Shown here: positions 1 through 6,393 of the stretch, one piece after another | Layout: each line of letters starts with the position of its first letter | Position numbering within the stretch: position 1 is the first letter of the stretch | Source: DATKYV01 sp035528275 | Lineage (GTDB): Bacteria; Acidobacteriota; Terriglobia; UBA7540 | Assembly (NCBI GenBank): GCA_035528275.1 | Contig: DATKYV010000307.1 | Location: 1 to 17,882 of the forward strand | Direction of reading: 5' to 3' | DNA length: 17,882 nucleotides | Translations under genes and position numbers: made by a program | Notes under the pieces: model-generated | Database searches by the model: none | What the model saw: the letters and a program-made list of their open reading frames with translations, nothing else | Told to the model about the DNA's origin: nothing

Positions 1-205
1 AGGTACTCTCACAGTCCGCATCTGCATGGCAACACTCTACCTCAGAGTGTCACCCATCATTCTGGACGAGTACAGCCCCTTCCGGGGCCGCTTGGTGGCC
101 TTTTGCCGCAGGCTATGGTAGAAATAAACTCCAGGGCACGCGACTCTCTGTTTCGAGCAGGAAACCGCCCCGGGCGATTCTCTCAGCGCCAGCGGAAACT
201 AGACT
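1..205. other. 5' edge, no recognisable gene
   Basis: All three forward frames are open for at least 120 bases from the left edge, but none of their translations looks like a family I recognise. A short ATG frame (26-121) ends at TAG. This stretch could hold the tail of an upstream gene, but that cannot be decided from here. No tRNA or terminator is evident. Confidence 0.4.
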
Positions 206-1471
206 ATGCAAGCCGTCAGTAAGCACGTTTTGCCGAACGGCCTCACGATCGTGACCGAGGCCATGCCCTCCATGCGTTCCATCTCCGTGGGGATCTGGCT
301 GCTCACGGGCTCCCGCCACGAGCGCGCGGAGGAGAACGGCATCACCCATTTCCTCGAGCACATGGTCTTCAAAGGGACCAAGACCCGCACGGCGGAAGAG
401 ATCGCGCGTTCCGCCGATTCCATCGGCGGCCACCTCGATGCCTTCACAGCAAAGGAATGCACCTGCTTTTCCATCAAAGTCCTCGACGAACATCTGCCGC
501 GCGCCTTCGAAATCCTCTCCGACCTAGTGAAGAATCCGCTCTTTCAGCCCGACGACATTGGCAAGGAGCGGCAGGTGATCGAGGAAGAGATCAAGATGGT
601 GAAAGACACGCCCGACGACCTGGTTCATGAGCTCTTCACGCAAGCCTACTGGCGCGGACATCCTCTGGCCCGGCCGATTCTCGGTACGCGGCAGACGGTG
701 GGCCGGTTCGATCGCCCGCGCTTGAGCGACTATTTCCGCAGCCACTACACGCCCGGCAATATGATCTTCGCCGCGGCGGGGCACGTGGATCACCGCGAGG
801 TCGTGAATCTGGTCCGACGTGAGTTTGCCGCCTCGCCCTCCGGCCCACCCCGCAAACGCAGCCCAGTTCCGGTCCCCCGTCCGCATCTCAAGCGCAGGTC
901 CAGGGAGGACTTGGAGCAGGCGCACATTTGCCTGGGCGCCCCAGCCTATCCGCAGACGCACAAAAAGCGATTCGCCTGCTACATCCTGAATACGGTCCTG
1001 GGTGGGGGAATCAGCTCGCGCCTGTTTCAGAACATTCGCGAGAAGCGCGGGCTGGCCTATGCGGTCTTCTCCTCTCTGAATGCGTTCCGGGACGCGGGCT
1101 GCTTGAGCGTATATGCCGGCACGGCCGCGCAGAGCACTCGCGAGGTGGTCCGACTGATCGTGGAAGAGTTACGACGAATGAAGGCGAGTCCGCTCACCAA
1201 CGAGGAACTTCAGCGCGCCAAAGACTACTTGAAGGGCAGCTTGATGCTGAGCCTGGAATCCACAAGCAGCCGCATGGCCAACCTGGCGCGGCAGGAGATG
1301 TTTTTCGGACGTTACATCTCGCTGGATGAAATCGCCGCCGGCATAGACGGCGTCACCGCCCGGGACGTCTTGGGGGTGGCACGCAACATCTTTTCGACGG
1401 ACCAGATTGCCCTGACCGTCCTCAGCCCGCCCGACGGTCGCAAGATCGCAAGGTCGGACTTGGCGTGCTAA
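206..1471 (+). CDS. M16 family zinc peptidase (insulinase/MPP-like)
   Basis: This is a single-chain M16B-type metallopeptidase of 421 residues, the usual length for bacterial processing-peptidase homologues. The inverted zinc motif HxxEH is present as H48-F-L-E51-H52. The downstream acidic cluster ERQVIEEE (about 121-128) supplies the third zinc ligand, and E128 fits the roughly 76-residue spacing. The N-terminus (VLPNGLTIVTE) and the block ITHFLEHMVFKGT are typical. The C-terminal half carries the R-x-x-x-GLAYAV segment (about residue 290) that helps bind substrate in this family. No signal peptide is seen, so a cytoplasmic role in degrading or processing peptides is likely. The ATG at 206 has only a weak GGAA upstream. 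The gene converges with the selenoprotein-like methyltransferase. Confidence 0.95.
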   Translation: MQAVSKHVLPNGLTIVTEAMPSMRSISVGIWLLTGSRHERAEENGITHFLEHMVFKGTKTRTAEEIARSADSIGGHLDAFTAKECTCFSIKVLDEHLPRAFEILSDLVKNPLFQPDDIGKERQVIEEEIKMVKDTPDDLVHELFTQAYWRGHPLARPILGTRQTVGRFDRPRLSDYFRSHYTPGNMIFAAAGHVDHREVVNLVRREFAASPSGPPRKRSPVPVPRPHLKRRSREDLEQAHICLGAPAYPQTHKKRFACYILNTVLGGGISSRLFQNIREKRGLAYAVFSSLNAFRDAGCLSVYAGTAAQSTREVVRLIVEELRRMKASPLTNEELQRAKDYLKGSLMLSLESTSSRMANLARQEMFFGRYISLDEIAAGIDGVTARDVLGVARNIFSTDQIALTVLSPPDGRKIARSDLAC

Positions 1472-1547
1472 TCATCCGGGGCTTGCCAGGGGAGCTCATT
1501 GGCCAAGTGCCGCAGGCGAGGTCGTAAAGCGAACGCCCAAGCGGACG

Positions 1548-2351
1548 TCAGACGCGCATTGCCGGAGAATCAGGTTTCCGGGCGAAGACATTGGCCCCGT
1601 GGACGCCATATCGCCGCGCCGTCTTTTCCTTGGAAGTGTTCCTGAAACAATCGAAGCGTTCAACTCCTCGAACTTCCTCGAGCCCCAGGAGCCTCAGCAC
1701 GTCGATGAGCTCCGCCTCCGGCAGAGCGCCGGCGATTCAGCCAGTCCAGAGGTCGATATTCCGGCGTGCATCTTCGCCGAGTTCCTCATCGATGACGATA
1801 TCCGCCAATTGCAGGCGGCCGCCCGGCTTGAGCACGCGCACAATCTCGACGAACGCCGGCTGCTTCTCGGGAACGAGGTTCAGCACGCCGTTCGAAATCA
1901 CAACATCGACACTTGAGTCTTCAACCGGGAGAGAGGTAGCGTCCCCTTTGCGGACCTCGACGTGGGGCGGGCCGGCCGCAGCCGCCGAAGCGCGCGCCCG
2001 CTCGATCATCGCATCCGTCATGTCCACGCCGATGGCCTTGCCCTTCGAACCGACCCGGCGAGCGGCGACCAGCAGATCCATCCCCGCGCCACACCCGATG
2101 TCCAGCACGGTCTCACCCGCACGGACCGGGCCGATGCTGTGAGGGTTGCCGACCCCGGCAAACGCCGACGTGGTCTCCGGGGGGAGGGCCGCCAATTCCC
2201 CGGCGTCATCGCCCAGAAATTCGGCCGCGTACGCCGGCCCGCGGTGAAAATGGAATTCCCCGCCGGGCGCAACGACGACCCTTGAGTACAAACCGGAAAC
2301 TTCCGACCGCAAAAACTTCGTGTCGAGGTCGACCGGGCAAGAGATGGCCAT
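1548..2351 (-). CDS. ArsM-like SAM-dependent methyltransferase, predicted selenoprotein (in-frame UGA = Sec205)
   Basis: Class I SAM methyltransferase. Motif I is VLDIGCGAGMD, followed by GVD, then the motif IV region VDVVISNGVLNLVP and VLKPGGRLQLADI, as in arsenite-methyltransferase-like proteins. The frame meets one UGA (1737-1739) directly after D-L-W-T-G. From memory, relatives have Cys there (LWTGCIAGAL). Beyond the UGA the same frame runs 62 codons without a stop (IAGALPEAELIDVL, then FDCFRNTSKE and YGVHGANVFARKP), matching the family's C-terminus, and ends at TGA 1548-1550. A SECIS-like hairpin follows the UGA. The total is 267 residues. The ATG at 2351 was chosen because AGGAGG lies 6 nt upstream; an N-terminal extension to 2474 is possible. 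In ArsM enzymes the equivalent Cys binds the metalloid, so arsenic or other metalloid methylation is a plausible but unproven role. The alternative is a gene truncated by a nonsense mutation at 204 residues. Confidence 0.85.
1709..1727 (-). promoter_or_regulatory. candidate bacterial SECIS hairpin
   Basis: Read on the minus strand, the RNA 10-28 nt after the UGA folds into a perfect 8-bp stem (GCUCUGCC with GGCGGAGC, one U-G pair) capped by the loop GGA. The loop falls 18-20 nt downstream of the UGA and begins with G. Both features agree with the bacterial SECIS description: apical loop roughly 16-37 nt from the UGA, with a G in its first two positions. Outer bases UCG and CGA can extend the stem toward the UGA. 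A shorter competing hairpin (CCGGC/GCCGG) also exists. This element is expected to recruit SelB with Sec-tRNA. Confidence 0.7.
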
Positions 2352-2402
2352 TTCCCTCCTCCTCCCAAAGCAGATTTCTTTGTTCAGGTCGCCCTTCATT
2401 TG

Positions 2403-2408
2403 ATTATA
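2403..2408 (-). promoter_or_regulatory. candidate -10 box for the methyltransferase gene
   Basis: A perfect TATAAT lies on the minus strand 51 nt before the chosen ATG. No convincing -35 hexamer sits 16-18 nt further upstream, so this is only a partial promoter call. If it is real, transcription begins inside the longer upstream frame, which supports the start at 2351 or 2399 over the one at 2474. Confidence 0.35.
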
Positions 2409-2453
2409 CAACCTCGATGACTCGCGATGTTGGCAACGGCACCTTGGAGCTGC

Positions 2454-2553
2454 TGCCGTTCCAACTATTTCCAAGAACTTCGGTGAGCAGCAACTTCACC
2501 TGTTTAGCTGAGAATTTGGGAGGCGAGGCTTGACCCATCAAGTTGGAACGGCA
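2454..2553. repeat. 100-bp segment with 13-bp perfect terminal inverted repeats
   Basis: TGCCGTTCCAACT at 2454-2466 is exactly complementary to AGTTGGAACGGCA at 2541-2553, with 74 bp between them. The layout resembles a miniature inverted-repeat element or the remnant of one. No flanking target duplication is obvious. Confidence 0.5.
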
Positions 2554-2657
2554 CTGGTACTTCCGTGCCATTGAAGCAGGCGGCGGAGGTGAAAGAAGAT
2601 CATCTGTGGTGTGACCCAAGCTCGATCGCTGGAGGATTTGGGGGAAGGACGACCACG

Positions 2658-2807
2658 ATGACGGAAACTCAAACCATTGCGGAAAAGGCCGTGGAGCCCT
2701 GCCGGAGTTGCGGGTCGGTAAGGTTCAATCCGATGTGCCCCGAGTGCCGGGAGATCCTCGAAGAGAGCCTATTGCTTGGAGTGGAGTCTGAGCCCGCCCG
2801 CCCGTAG
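2658..2807 (+). CDS. small zinc-ribbon-like protein, hypothetical
   Basis: A 49-residue frame with a C-x2-C-x8-C-x2-C arrangement (C15, C18, C27, C30: CRSCGS, then MCPEC), which can bind one zinc ion. The ATG at 2658 is preceded by GGAAGGA about 8 nt upstream, so it was chosen over an upstream in-frame start at 2565 that lacks such a site. The rest of the sequence is acidic and low in information, and I recognise no family. It converges on the PilZ gene. Being so short, it could be a chance frame; the cysteine spacing and ribosome binding site are the only support. Confidence 0.4.
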   Translation: MTETQTIAEKAVEPCRSCGSVRFNPMCPECREILEESLLLGVESEPARP

Positions 2808-2825
2808 AGCGAATCCCTTCTCTCT

Positions 2826-2895
2826 CCCTCGCAGTCACAGGTCCCGCCCCCCGCGAGACGGCAGGGTGGCAAACCACAATCGCCCTTTGCGAGGG
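2826..2895. other. 70-nt region closed by an 8-bp perfect inverted repeat
   Basis: CCCTCGCA at 2826-2833 pairs perfectly with TGCGAGGG at 2888-2895. Inside lies a small GTGG-CAAA-CCAC hairpin. It sits downstream of both the zinc-ribbon ORF (+) and the PilZ gene (-), so it could be a shared transcript end or a structured RNA. It matches no riboswitch class I could confirm by eye. Confidence 0.25.
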
Positions 2896-3018
2896 TAACC
2901 TTCCGGCAGGAAGCTCCGCTCGGTCCGACCTCACGAAGCGTACCGACGAATATAAATGCGATAAGAGAATTCCCTGGATTCCCAATCGGGTCCACGCCCC
3001 GAAGCAGCCAGCATGTTC

Positions 3019-3309
3019 CTAGTTCATGAGCTTCAGTCCCGCCTCACTGTACCGGGCAGGATTCGCTTCCCGAACCCACACCACTTGGCAGTACCCGAGC
3101 GGCGAAAAGCCTCGGCTGGTAAGCACGTAAACAATCTGTCCTTCAGACAGCGGGGCGGCGGTGCGTACCCTGAGCCCTTTCTCCGAATGGTCCACCGTCG
3201 AGGCACTTCGCTCGAATTCCTGGCCTCGATCCTTCAACAGCAGAGTGATGGGAAACCTCTCCGTCTTGCGTCTGGATCGGCGTTCAATGTTTCCGGCGTC
3301 TGGCGCCAC
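3019..3309 (-). CDS. PilZ domain protein
   Basis: A 96-residue, single-domain PilZ-like protein. The pattern is typical: a basic N-terminal patch (ERRSRRKTERFP) that normally supplies the RxxxR c-di-GMP contacts, then STVDHSEKGLRVRT, matching the D/N-x-S-x-x-G motif, then SEGQIVYVL and CQVVWV with a C-terminal YSEAGLKLMN strand. PilZ domains bind c-di-GMP and transmit the signal to partner proteins, although some have lost ligand binding. GTG at 3309 was chosen because GGGAGG lies 6 nt upstream; a TTG at 3315 would abut that site too closely. It is divergent from the fucosidase gene. Nothing nearby identifies its partner. Confidence 0.8.
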   Translation of the reverse strand: MAPDAGNIERRSRRKTERFPITLLLKDRGQEFERSASTVDHSEKGLRVRTAAPLSEGQIVYVLTSRGFSPLGYCQVVWVREANPARYSEAGLKLMN

Positions 3310-3530
3310 CGGCAACCTCCCTATGTCGATTTGTCCTCATCTCAATTTAGCAGAAAGGGCCATTGCCAAGCTACCCTTATCTTTCGGAGAATCTGCCCTT
3401 GGCCCGCGACCGCGCTGCACCATGCCACGGGGTGGACTTAACGGGCGAATCTGATAGTCTTCCGTAGACGCATGTCTTGTAGAATTCGGTGGAGAAGCAG
3501 GAAAGCTCTTCAGCCGACGTGGAGAATGAA

Positions 3531-5036
3531 ATGAGGGCCCAATACCTGGTTTCGTGCATTGTTATTCTCTTGATGTCATCCTTCACGCCGCCCCGTGCGC
3601 TGGCGGCCGGCGAGGAAGGGAATTCCGGTATCAAGAAGTACGACTCGAACTGGGAATCCCTGAAGCACTACCAAGTACCGGAGTGGTTCAAGGACGCCAA
3701 GTTCGGAATCTTCATCCATTGGGGCGTGTACGCCGTGCCCGCCGCGGGCAACGAATGGTATCCGCGCAACATGTACCTTAAAGACGAACCCATGTATCAA
3801 CACCACCGGGAAACCTGGGGCGAACAATCGAAATTCGGATACAAGGATTTCATTCCCCTGTTCAAGGCTGAGAAGTGGGACCCGCAGGGCTGGGCGGAAT
3901 TGTTCAAGAAGGCGGGAGCGGAATTCGTGGTGCCGGTGGCTGAGCACCACGACGGCTTTGCCCTGTACGCCTCCAGCCACACCCGCTGGAACTCCGCCGA
4001 GATGGGACCGAAGAGAGATGTGGTAGGCGAGCTGTCCAAGGCCGTCCGAGCGCAGGGCATGAAATTCGGAGCTTCTTCTCATTACGCCCATAACTGGAAC
4101 TACTACCCCCACAGCGAAGAGTTTGACACCAGCGACCCCAAATTCTTCGGCCTCTACGGCAAGCCGCACGCGCCGGGCGCTCCGGCGAGTGAGGAGTTCC
4201 TCGAGACCTGGTACGCGCGCGTCAAGGAAATCATCGACAATTATCAGCCGGACGTTCTCTGGTTCGATTTCGGCTTCAACCGGCCGGAGTTTGAACCCTA
4301 TCGCCAGAAGATCGGCGCCTACTATTACAACAAGGGATTGGAATGGAATAAGGGGGTGGTCCTGCAATACAAGAAGGAAGCATTCCCTTACGGAACGGCG
4401 GTGCTGGATATCGAGCGCGGCAAGCTGGACCAAATCCGGCCGATGGTGTGGCAAACGGATACTTCCGTGAGCTGGGAGTCCTGGGGATACATCGAGAACG
4501 ACCGGTTCAAGACCGCCGATTCACTGGTGGACGACCTGGTGGATATCGTCAGCAAGAACGGCGTCCTCTTGCTCAACGTGGGGCCGCGCGCCGACGGGAC
4601 CATTCCGGATGAAGCCGCGAACATCCTGCTGGGAATCGGTAGGTGGCTGGAAGTGAACGGCGAGGCGATTTACGGCACGCGCCCCTGGCACACCTACGGC
4701 GAAGGGCCCACAACAATCCATGCGGACAGTTTCGGCGAAAGCAAGTCCCAACCTTTCACGGCCAAGGACATTCGGTTCACAACCAAAGGAAACATCCTCT
4801 ACGCCATCTGCCTGGACTGGCCCGGCGAGGAAGTGAACGTTGCCTCGCTGAGCACGAAAACCTTCCTTGGCTCGCAGGAAATATCCGACATTTCTCTACT
4901 CGGCTCGCAGGAGAACTTGACCTGGTCGCGCGACGAGAACGGATTGAAGATCAAGCTCCCCGCCCAAAAGCCCGGCGACTACGCCTACGTTTTGAAGATC
5001 GTCCTCGAGGGCGAAGTGCTGGGAACCGTCAAGTAG
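3531..5036 (+). CDS. alpha-L-fucosidase, GH29, exported
   Basis: A 501-residue retaining alpha-L-fucosidase that releases terminal L-fucose from glycans. Residues 1-26 form a signal peptide ending near A-L-A-A-G. The GH29 barrel follows: FGIFIHWGVY (61-70), EHHDGF (138-143) and VLWFDFGF, whose Asp246 is the expected nucleophile. SKNGVLLLNVGPRADGTIP closes the barrel, and a beta-rich C-terminal region follows. ATG 3531 was preferred over a GTG at 3489 because GGAG lies 6 nt upstream and because it places the signal peptide at the N-terminus. The length is normal for the family. A periplasmic or outer-surface role in scavenging plant or microbial fucosides is likely. No transporter or SusC/D-type neighbours are present, so it stands alone here. 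Confidence 0.95.
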   Translation: MRAQYLVSCIVILLMSSFTPPRALAAGEEGNSGIKKYDSNWESLKHYQVPEWFKDAKFGIFIHWGVYAVPAAGNEWYPRNMYLKDEPMYQHHRETWGEQSKFGYKDFIPLFKAEKWDPQGWAELFKKAGAEFVVPVAEHHDGFALYASSHTRWNSAEMGPKRDVVGELSKAVRAQGMKFGASSHYAHNWNYYPHSEEFDTSDPKFFGLYGKPHAPGAPASEEFLETWYARVKEIIDNYQPDVLWFDFGFNRPEFEPYRQKIGAYYYNKGLEWNKGVVLQYKKEAFPYGTAVLDIERGKLDQIRPMVWQTDTSVSWESWGYIENDRFKTADSLVDDLVDIVSKNGVLLLNVGPRADGTIPDEAANILLGIGRWLEVNGEAIYGTRPWHTYGEGPTTIHADSFGESKSQPFTAKDIRFTTKGNILYAICLDWPGEEVNVASLSTKTFLGSQEISDISLLGSQENLTWSRDENGLKIKLPAQKPGDYAYVLKIVLEGEVLGTVK

Positions 5037-5156
5037 CTCGTCAGCCGGGTGATGAATTCAGGCCACGACTTCTCGATTACCTCCGCCTGGCGTATAATCC
5101 ATGCAATCGGCGCAGGACCAGCCGTGCCTGCGCATGGGTCGGAAAGGGATCCCTCG

Positions 5157-5939
5157 TTGAGCGTTCGCGTCGCGGTGCTGGGCAGCGGGAGTCGAGGCAA
5201 CTCGACGATGGTGGCGACCGAAAAGACTCGCCTGCTCGTCGATGCCGGCTTCAGCAAGAAAGAGACCTACGAGCGCCTGGCCGCGGTGGGGGAAAAATGC
5301 CACGGATTCGACGCCCTGGTCATCTCCCACGAGCACAGCGACCACGTCCGGAGCCTGGGCGCGCTCGCATTCGACCTCAAAATCCCCGTCTATATTAACG
5401 CCGCCACGCGCGACGCCATTCGTTGTGACCGCCGTTTGAAAGCTTTTGAGTTTTTCTCCGCCGGGCAGAAGTTCACGATCGGCGATATCGATATCACACC
5501 CTTCAGCGTTCCTCACGACGCGGTCGATCCCGTCGCCTTCACACTGGAAGCGGAAGGAATCCGCATCGGCCTGGTCACCGATCTCGGCTACATTCCCGAG
5601 CTCGTGAAGCAGCACGTCCGCGGCTGCCACTGCCTGATCTTCGAATCGAACCACGACTTGGAGATGCTCAAGGTGGGGCCGTACCCGTGGTACGTGAAGC
5701 AGCGCGTAATGAGCCGCCAGGGACACCTCTCGAACCGGGCGACGGCGGAATTCCTCACTGGAGATTTCGACGGCGCGGCCCAGGTGCTCGTCCTCGCTCA
5801 CCTGAGCGAGAACAACAACCATCCGGAAATCGCCCGCCTGAGCGCCCTCGACGCTCTGGCGGAGCGCAGCTCCCGCAGCAACGGAGTGGAGTTGCACCTC
5901 GCCAGCCAGTCGGAACCCACGCGGGTTTTTCGATTCTGA
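5157..5939 (+). CDS. MBL-fold metallo-hydrolase, YycJ/WalJ-like
   Basis: A 260-residue metallo-beta-lactamase-fold protein. The N-terminus VRVAVLGSGSRGNST and the metal motif HEHSDH (58-63) followed by VRSLGAL match the YycJ/WalJ group, which is linked in Firmicutes to cell-wall and DNA metabolism. A second metal region (SVPHDAVDP), GLVTDLGY, FESNHD and the late LAHLSENNNHP supply further ligands. TTG 5157 was chosen: AAGGGA lies 7 nt upstream and the conserved domain starts at the third codon. The longer frame from 5049 adds sequence unlike the family. No signal peptide is seen, so it is cytoplasmic. Its stop codon abuts the left inverted repeat of the GxxExxY cassette. Confidence 0.88.
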   Translation: MSVRVAVLGSGSRGNSTMVATEKTRLLVDAGFSKKETYERLAAVGEKCHGFDALVISHEHSDHVRSLGALAFDLKIPVYINAATRDAIRCDRRLKAFEFFSAGQKFTIGDIDITPFSVPHDAVDPVAFTLEAEGIRIGLVTDLGYIPELVKQHVRGCHCLIFESNHDLEMLKVGPYPWYVKQRVMSRQGHLSNRATAEFLTGDFDGAAQVLVLAHLSENNNHPEIARLSALDALAERSSRSNGVELHLASQSEPTRVFRF

Positions 5940-5959
5940 TCCGCAGATTGCACAGATTG
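5940..5959. repeat. left 20-bp inverted repeat of GxxExxY cassette
   Basis: TCCGCAGATTGCACAGATTG begins one base after the MBL stop codon and matches the reverse complement of 6364-6383 at 18 of 20 positions. The unit CAGATTGC is itself tandemly repeated here, continuing to the GxxExxY start codon. Confidence 0.7.
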
Positions 5960-5964
5960 CGCAG

Positions 5965-6393
5965 ATGACCCAAACGATCATGGCGAAAGAACAGCGCGAT
6001 CCAAGAACCTACGCCGTCATCGGGGCGGCCATGGAAGTGCACCGCGAACTGGGTTGTGGATTCCTTGAAGCTGTCTATCAAGAAGCGCTCGCAATCGAGT
6101 TGTCCGCCCGTGAGCTTCCTTTTCAAAGGGAGGTCGAGTTGCCGATTGTCTATAAGCGCAGGCGCTTGGCGACGTCCTATCGAGCGGATTTTGTTTGTTT
6201 CGATTCAATCATCGTCGAGCTCAAAGCGCTCTCCGCGCTCACCGGAGGCGAGGACGCTCAGGTCTTGAATTATTTGAAGGCCACGGGGTACGAAGTTGGG
6301 TTACTCTTGAACTTCGGCGCAAAATCATTAGAGTATCGCCGGCTTGTTTTTTCAAAATCTGTGAAATCTGCGCAATCTGCGGACAATCCATGA
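5965..6393 (+). CDS. GxxExxY family protein
   Basis: A 142-residue protein of the GxxExxY family (function unknown). The naming motif is visible as G-C-G-F-L-E-A-V-Y, in the stretch VHRELGCGFLEAVYQEAL. It continues with PIVYKRRRL, YRADFVCFDSIIVELKAL and NYLKATGYEVGLLLNFG. The D-x(n)-E-x-K arrangement (ADFVC, then VELKA) resembles the core of PD-(D/E)xK nuclease-like folds, so a nuclease-related activity is conceivable but unproven. It begins at ATG 5965 and its TGA overlaps the purB start codon (ATGA). The gene lies almost exactly between 20-bp inverted repeats, suggesting it travels as a cassette. Confidence 0.85.
   Translation: MTQTIMAKEQRDPRTYAVIGAAMEVHRELGCGFLEAVYQEALAIELSARELPFQREVELPIVYKRRRLATSYRADFVCFDSIIVELKALSALTGGEDAQVLNYLKATGYEVGLLLNFGAKSLEYRRLVFSKSVKSAQSADNP
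6364..6383. repeat. right 20-bp inverted repeat of GxxExxY cassette
   Basis: This is the inverted partner of 5940-5959 (18/20). It lies inside the last codons of the GxxExxY gene and ends 6 bp before the purB ATG, where it takes the place expected for a purB ribosome binding site. Confidence 0.7.

Larger units (their letters stand above)
2352..2657. other. 306-bp stretch without an assigned gene
   Basis: This region separates the methyltransferase and the small zinc-ribbon ORF, which are transcribed divergently. It contains the methyltransferase Shine-Dalgarno sequence and candidate -10 box, and a 100-bp segment bounded by 13-bp perfect inverted repeats. A 71-codon minus-strand frame (2404-2619) spans it but resembles nothing I recognise and runs through the inverted repeats. 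Confidence 0.5.

Noticed and set aside
1737..2474. Methyltransferase ending at the UGA, possibly a pseudogene
   Set aside because: The read-through frame encodes a family-like C-terminus without further stops and a SECIS-like hairpin follows, so a nonsense mutation is the less likely reading, though not excluded.
2352..2474. N-terminal extension of the methyltransferase to 2474
   Set aside because: It passes through a TATAAT and an inverted repeat and has no ribosome binding site, while the ATG at 2351 has AGGAGG at ideal spacing.
2866..2877. GGCAAACC motif suggesting a c-di-GMP (GEMM) riboswitch near the PilZ gene
   Set aside because: The rest of the GEMM consensus is missing and the site is downstream of, not before, the PilZ gene.
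5058..5981. 307-codon minus-strand frame opposite the YycJ-like gene
   Set aside because: It is a shadow frame of a gene with an intact HEHSDH motif.
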